Shown here: positions 61,915 through 64,000 of the stretch, piece by piece | How positions within the stretch are numbered: the first letter of the stretch is position 1 | Layout: each line of letters begins with the position of its first letter | Origin: Diospyros lotus | Lineage: Eukaryota > Streptophyta > Magnoliopsida > Ericales > Ebenaceae | Assembly (NCBI RefSeq): GCF_014633365.1 | Contig: NC_068344.1 | Coordinates: 36,516,670 to 36,580,669 of the forward strand | Length of the DNA: 64,000 nucleotides | Direction: 5' to 3' | Made by a program: the position numbers and the translations under genes | The notes under the pieces: generated by a model | What the model saw: the letters and a program-made list of their open reading frames with translations, nothing else | Databases searched by the model: none | What the model was told of the DNA's origin: nothing

Positions 61915-62796
61915 CATTGCTACCTCCGAACTCTAGAGTTTGGAGGTGCTAGGAGTTCGAAGACTCTCAATTTTTGTTTTTATATATTATATAATATAAT
62001 ATATTACACAGCACAGACTCTCCACTATTTTAATTTGCAGTTAAGTTAAATTAATGTTTTATTATTTTCTCTAACTAGAATAATAATTTAAAAAAAATTA
62101 TTAAAAATCTATCACATCTCATTAGTAGTTAACTATTAAATAATATTAAATGATTGGTGAATTGTAAAATTATTTTTTTTTAGATATAAGAAAAAAATGA
62201 ATAAAATAAAATACCAATTAAAAATCAGAAATACATGCGTTTCCTGAATTCTGGAATTCGAAAAATCCACTAATACATACAATATTTACTTACACACTAA
62301 TTCGGAAAATCAGGGATTCTTTGGAGTTTCCAACTTCTCAAACCCTTAGAAACACACACTAATACATACAAGATTTAGATTTACTTGTGTGTGATGTTAT
62401 TTTTTTAAGTAGTTGTTATTTTTTTCGTCAAACTCTTTCCAATTCATTGTAAATATTTGAGTGTAGTAATCCATGGCTAACTTCGACCCGCTGATATTTT
62501 AAGAAGAAATGGCTGAATAATGATGGGTGTGAAACAAGAGGAATGAGTGACCTTAAGAAAAAAATAAATTTTTAATTTTCAATAGTGGGTATGAAATAAT
62601 AAATAATTACGATGGACAACAAAGAGGAAATTATAAAGTTTATCGGTGGAAGAAAGTACAATGGCAGGTGATTGTTTAATGTGAGTGGTTGAGTAATGAA
62701 GATCATGGGTAAAATTGAATTTTTTTTAGAGCTATTTTAGATATATTGAAAAGTGGCTGCACGGAGTAAAACCGTGGTTACAAATAGTAGTGAAAT
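61452..62796. mobile_element. Mutator-like element B, same family as element A, next to TIM17
   Basis: The left end (AATTCTATTCGTAACCAG, then TTTTACTCTTTGCA) and the right end read inward (CACTACTATTTGTAACCA, GGTTTTACTCCGTGCA) form a terminal inverted repeat related to that of 43864-46551 (TTCTATTCACAG, GGGTTTTACT, TTCGCA). Sub-terminal text near the right end (ATTTTAGATATATTGAAAA) also matches element A. The interior carries the same palindromes (CCGAACCCTGGAGTTCGG at 61694, CCGAACTCTAGAGTTTGG at 61926, CTGAATTCTGGAATTCG at 62244). Flanks share AGTGAAA but no perfect 9-mer; the right end is approximate. Non-coding. Confidence 0.65.
61870..61914. repeat. (ATA)n(TAT)n inverted microsatellite in element B
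   Basis: A run of AAT units followed by a run of TTA units makes a self-complementary AT hairpin of about 45 bp. Confidence 0.8.
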
Positions 62797-62847
62797 TATA
62801 TATTTTAGTCCGAACCTAACCATGGAAAATCCCTTCTCGTAAACCCT

Positions 62848-62849
<2 letters not shown>

Positions 62850-62881
<32 letters not shown>

Positions 62882-62884
62882 CCT
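62850..62884 (+). repeat. (CT)n tract in TIM17 5' UTR
   Basis: Pyrimidine tract ending 18 bp before the TIM17 start codon. It is almost certainly transcribed as leader and is a common feature of plant housekeeping genes. Confidence 0.75.
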
Positions 62885-62901
62885 CTGTAATCGATCTGCC
62901 C

Positions 62902-63522
62902 ATGGGAACACCGGAGACGTCAAGGGAACCCTGCCCGGACCGGATCCTGGATGACGTCGGTGGCGCTTTCGGGATGGGGGCGGTTGGCGGCTCCGCCTTC
63001 CACTTCCTGAAGGGTGTCTACAACTCCCCAAAGGGCGAGCGCCTGATCGGCGGCTCGCAGGCCGTGAGGATGAACGCGCCGCGCATCGGGGGCAGCTTCG
63101 CCGTGTGGGGCGGGCTGTTCTCGGCCTTTGACTGCACCATGGTCTACGCCCGCCAGAAGGAAGACCCTTGGAATTCCATCATCGCCGGCGCCGCCACCGG
63201 CGGCTTCCTCCAGATGCGCCAGGGCCTGCCCGCCGCCTCGCGCTCCGCTCTGTTCGGCGGTGTCCTCCTCGCGCTGATCGAAGGCGCTGGAATCATGCTC
63301 AACAAGGTCCTCAGTCCGCCGCAGAACTTGCCGATCATGTTCGAAGACCCCATGCCTAACGCTAACATTCCTGCCGGTGCTCAGGCTTCCGAACCTTCGT
63401 CAGCCTGGTTCGGAGGGTGGTTTGGCGGGAAGAAAGAGGAAGCGAAGCCGGCCGGTGGAGTCAAGACTGAGATCCTGGAGAGTTTTGAGTCGCCCATACC
63501 ACCGACCTTCGAGTTCAAGTGA
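62902..63522 (+). CDS. TIM17: Mitochondrial inner-membrane translocase subunit TIM17
   Basis: Core subunit of the TIM23 presequence translocase of the inner mitochondrial membrane. Single exon, 206 aa. It begins MGTPETSREPCPDRILDD and continues GGAFGMGAVGGSAFHF, as in plant TIM17. Four membrane segments with glycine-rich GxxxG spacing are visible (about 17-37, 63-80, 90-105, 113-132), with FDCTMVYARQKEDPWNSI and GGVLLALIEGAGIMLNKV. Plant-type C-terminal extension (about 140-206) with SSAWFGGWFGGKKEE and ending SFESPIPPTFEFK. The coding part is GC-rich and intronless, unlike its neighbours; plant TIM17 genes are often intronless. ATG lies in a good CCATGG context. Mutator-like element B ends about 105 bp upstream, leaving a very short unique 5' region. 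Confidence 0.97.
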   Translation: MGTPETSREPCPDRILDDVGGAFGMGAVGGSAFHFLKGVYNSPKGERLIGGSQAVRMNAPRIGGSFAVWGGLFSAFDCTMVYARQKEDPWNSIIAGAATGGFLQMRQGLPAASRSALFGGVLLALIEGAGIMLNKVLSPPQNLPIMFEDPMPNANIPAGAQASEPSSAWFGGWFGGKKEEAKPAGGVKTEILESFESPIPPTFEFK

Positions 63523-64000
63523 GAATCTGGGGAAACTAGATTTTGTTATTCAGATATTTTTTTTGCGAGTTTTGGGTCTTCATTTTGTCGGGGATTGCAT
63601 CGAGTGTATTATTTTTGTTGCTATTATTAATTTTCTTAATATTATCTGCCATAGTCGATAGCCAATGTATACTTCTGTAGACTAACTCAATTGTCTGAAG
63701 CCGGGTGGTTTTATGATTATAGATTCCATAACAGGTAAAAGAAATCTTTTGTTTGCTTCTTGGGTTAAAACTTCATAAAGCTATAATTTGGTTAGTTTTA
63801 CAGTATTTCCCTCTGCCAGATCGAGTTATAACTCTGAGATACTAAATACCAGGGACATATTTCGGCCAAAAAAAGAAGTAAAAGAAACATTAACCACATA
63901 CACCGATTTGTTTTATCTATACAACCATATATTCCTTCTTGCTACATGATGCTATTGCAATGAATGTTTGTCATTCGAGTGGCCTGAGATTTAACTCACT
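63523..64000. other. TIM17 3' UTR and flank
   Basis: T-rich sequence after the stop codon, with no second gene before the window edge. Exact polyadenylation site not identified. Confidence 0.4.

Noticed and set aside
62846..63031. Minus-strand frame opposite TIM17 start
   Set aside because: Arg/Pro-rich shadow of the GC-rich TIM17 coding strand and CT tract.

Overview
The window is nuclear DNA from a flowering plant. The genes are split by GT-AG introns, the intergenic DNA is AT-rich, plant-type transposons are dense, and six of the seven genes I can read belong to well-known plant families. Sub-class is not determined; the gene structures would fit a eudicot or a magnoliid.

Layout. 1-5382: AT-rich DNA with MITEs (2252-2621, 3208-3685) and a GC-rich Mutator-like insertion flanked by a 9-bp target duplication (4048-4885). 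5383-10520 (+): clade-A protein phosphatase 2C, 4 exons, 394 aa. 11286-17190 (-): full-length ABCB/MDR transporter, 9 exons, 1234 aa, convergent with the phosphatase. 17191-24583: gene-free, with a hAT element (21625-22105). 24584-35676 (-): RIT1-type initiator-tRNA ribosyl-phosphate transferase, 7 exons, 525 aa. Its third intron is enlarged to 6.7 kb by an LTR-retrotransposon block at 26552-32132. 35800-36498: large fold-back repeat. 36645-39422 (-): F-box/LRR protein, 3 exons, 448 aa. 41971-43398 (+): membrane-anchored cytochrome b5-like protein (CB5LP type), 5 exons, 118 aa. 43864-49050: transposon-rich, with a 2.7-kb Mutator-like element, a CACTA-like remnant, a broken F-box fragment and MITEs. 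49462-58927 (-): ceramide glucosyltransferase, 14 exons, 519 aa. 58928-62901: SINE-like repeats and a second Mutator-like element ending about 105 bp before the next gene. 62902-63522 (+): intronless TIM17, 206 aa.

All exon joins were made by eye from splice consensus, phase and remembered family alignments. Every multi-exon model closes in frame and reaches the usual length of its family. The genes do not form a pathway; this is an ordinary euchromatic plant neighbourhood.

The most unusual material is in the transposons. Two related Mutator-like elements carry arrays of self-complementary CCGAAC...GTTCGG motifs. A head-to-head retrotransposon block has unlike, oppositely oriented LTRs at its two ends but one shared 5-bp flanking repeat. 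The ceramide glucosyltransferase gene appears to use two GC-AG introns.
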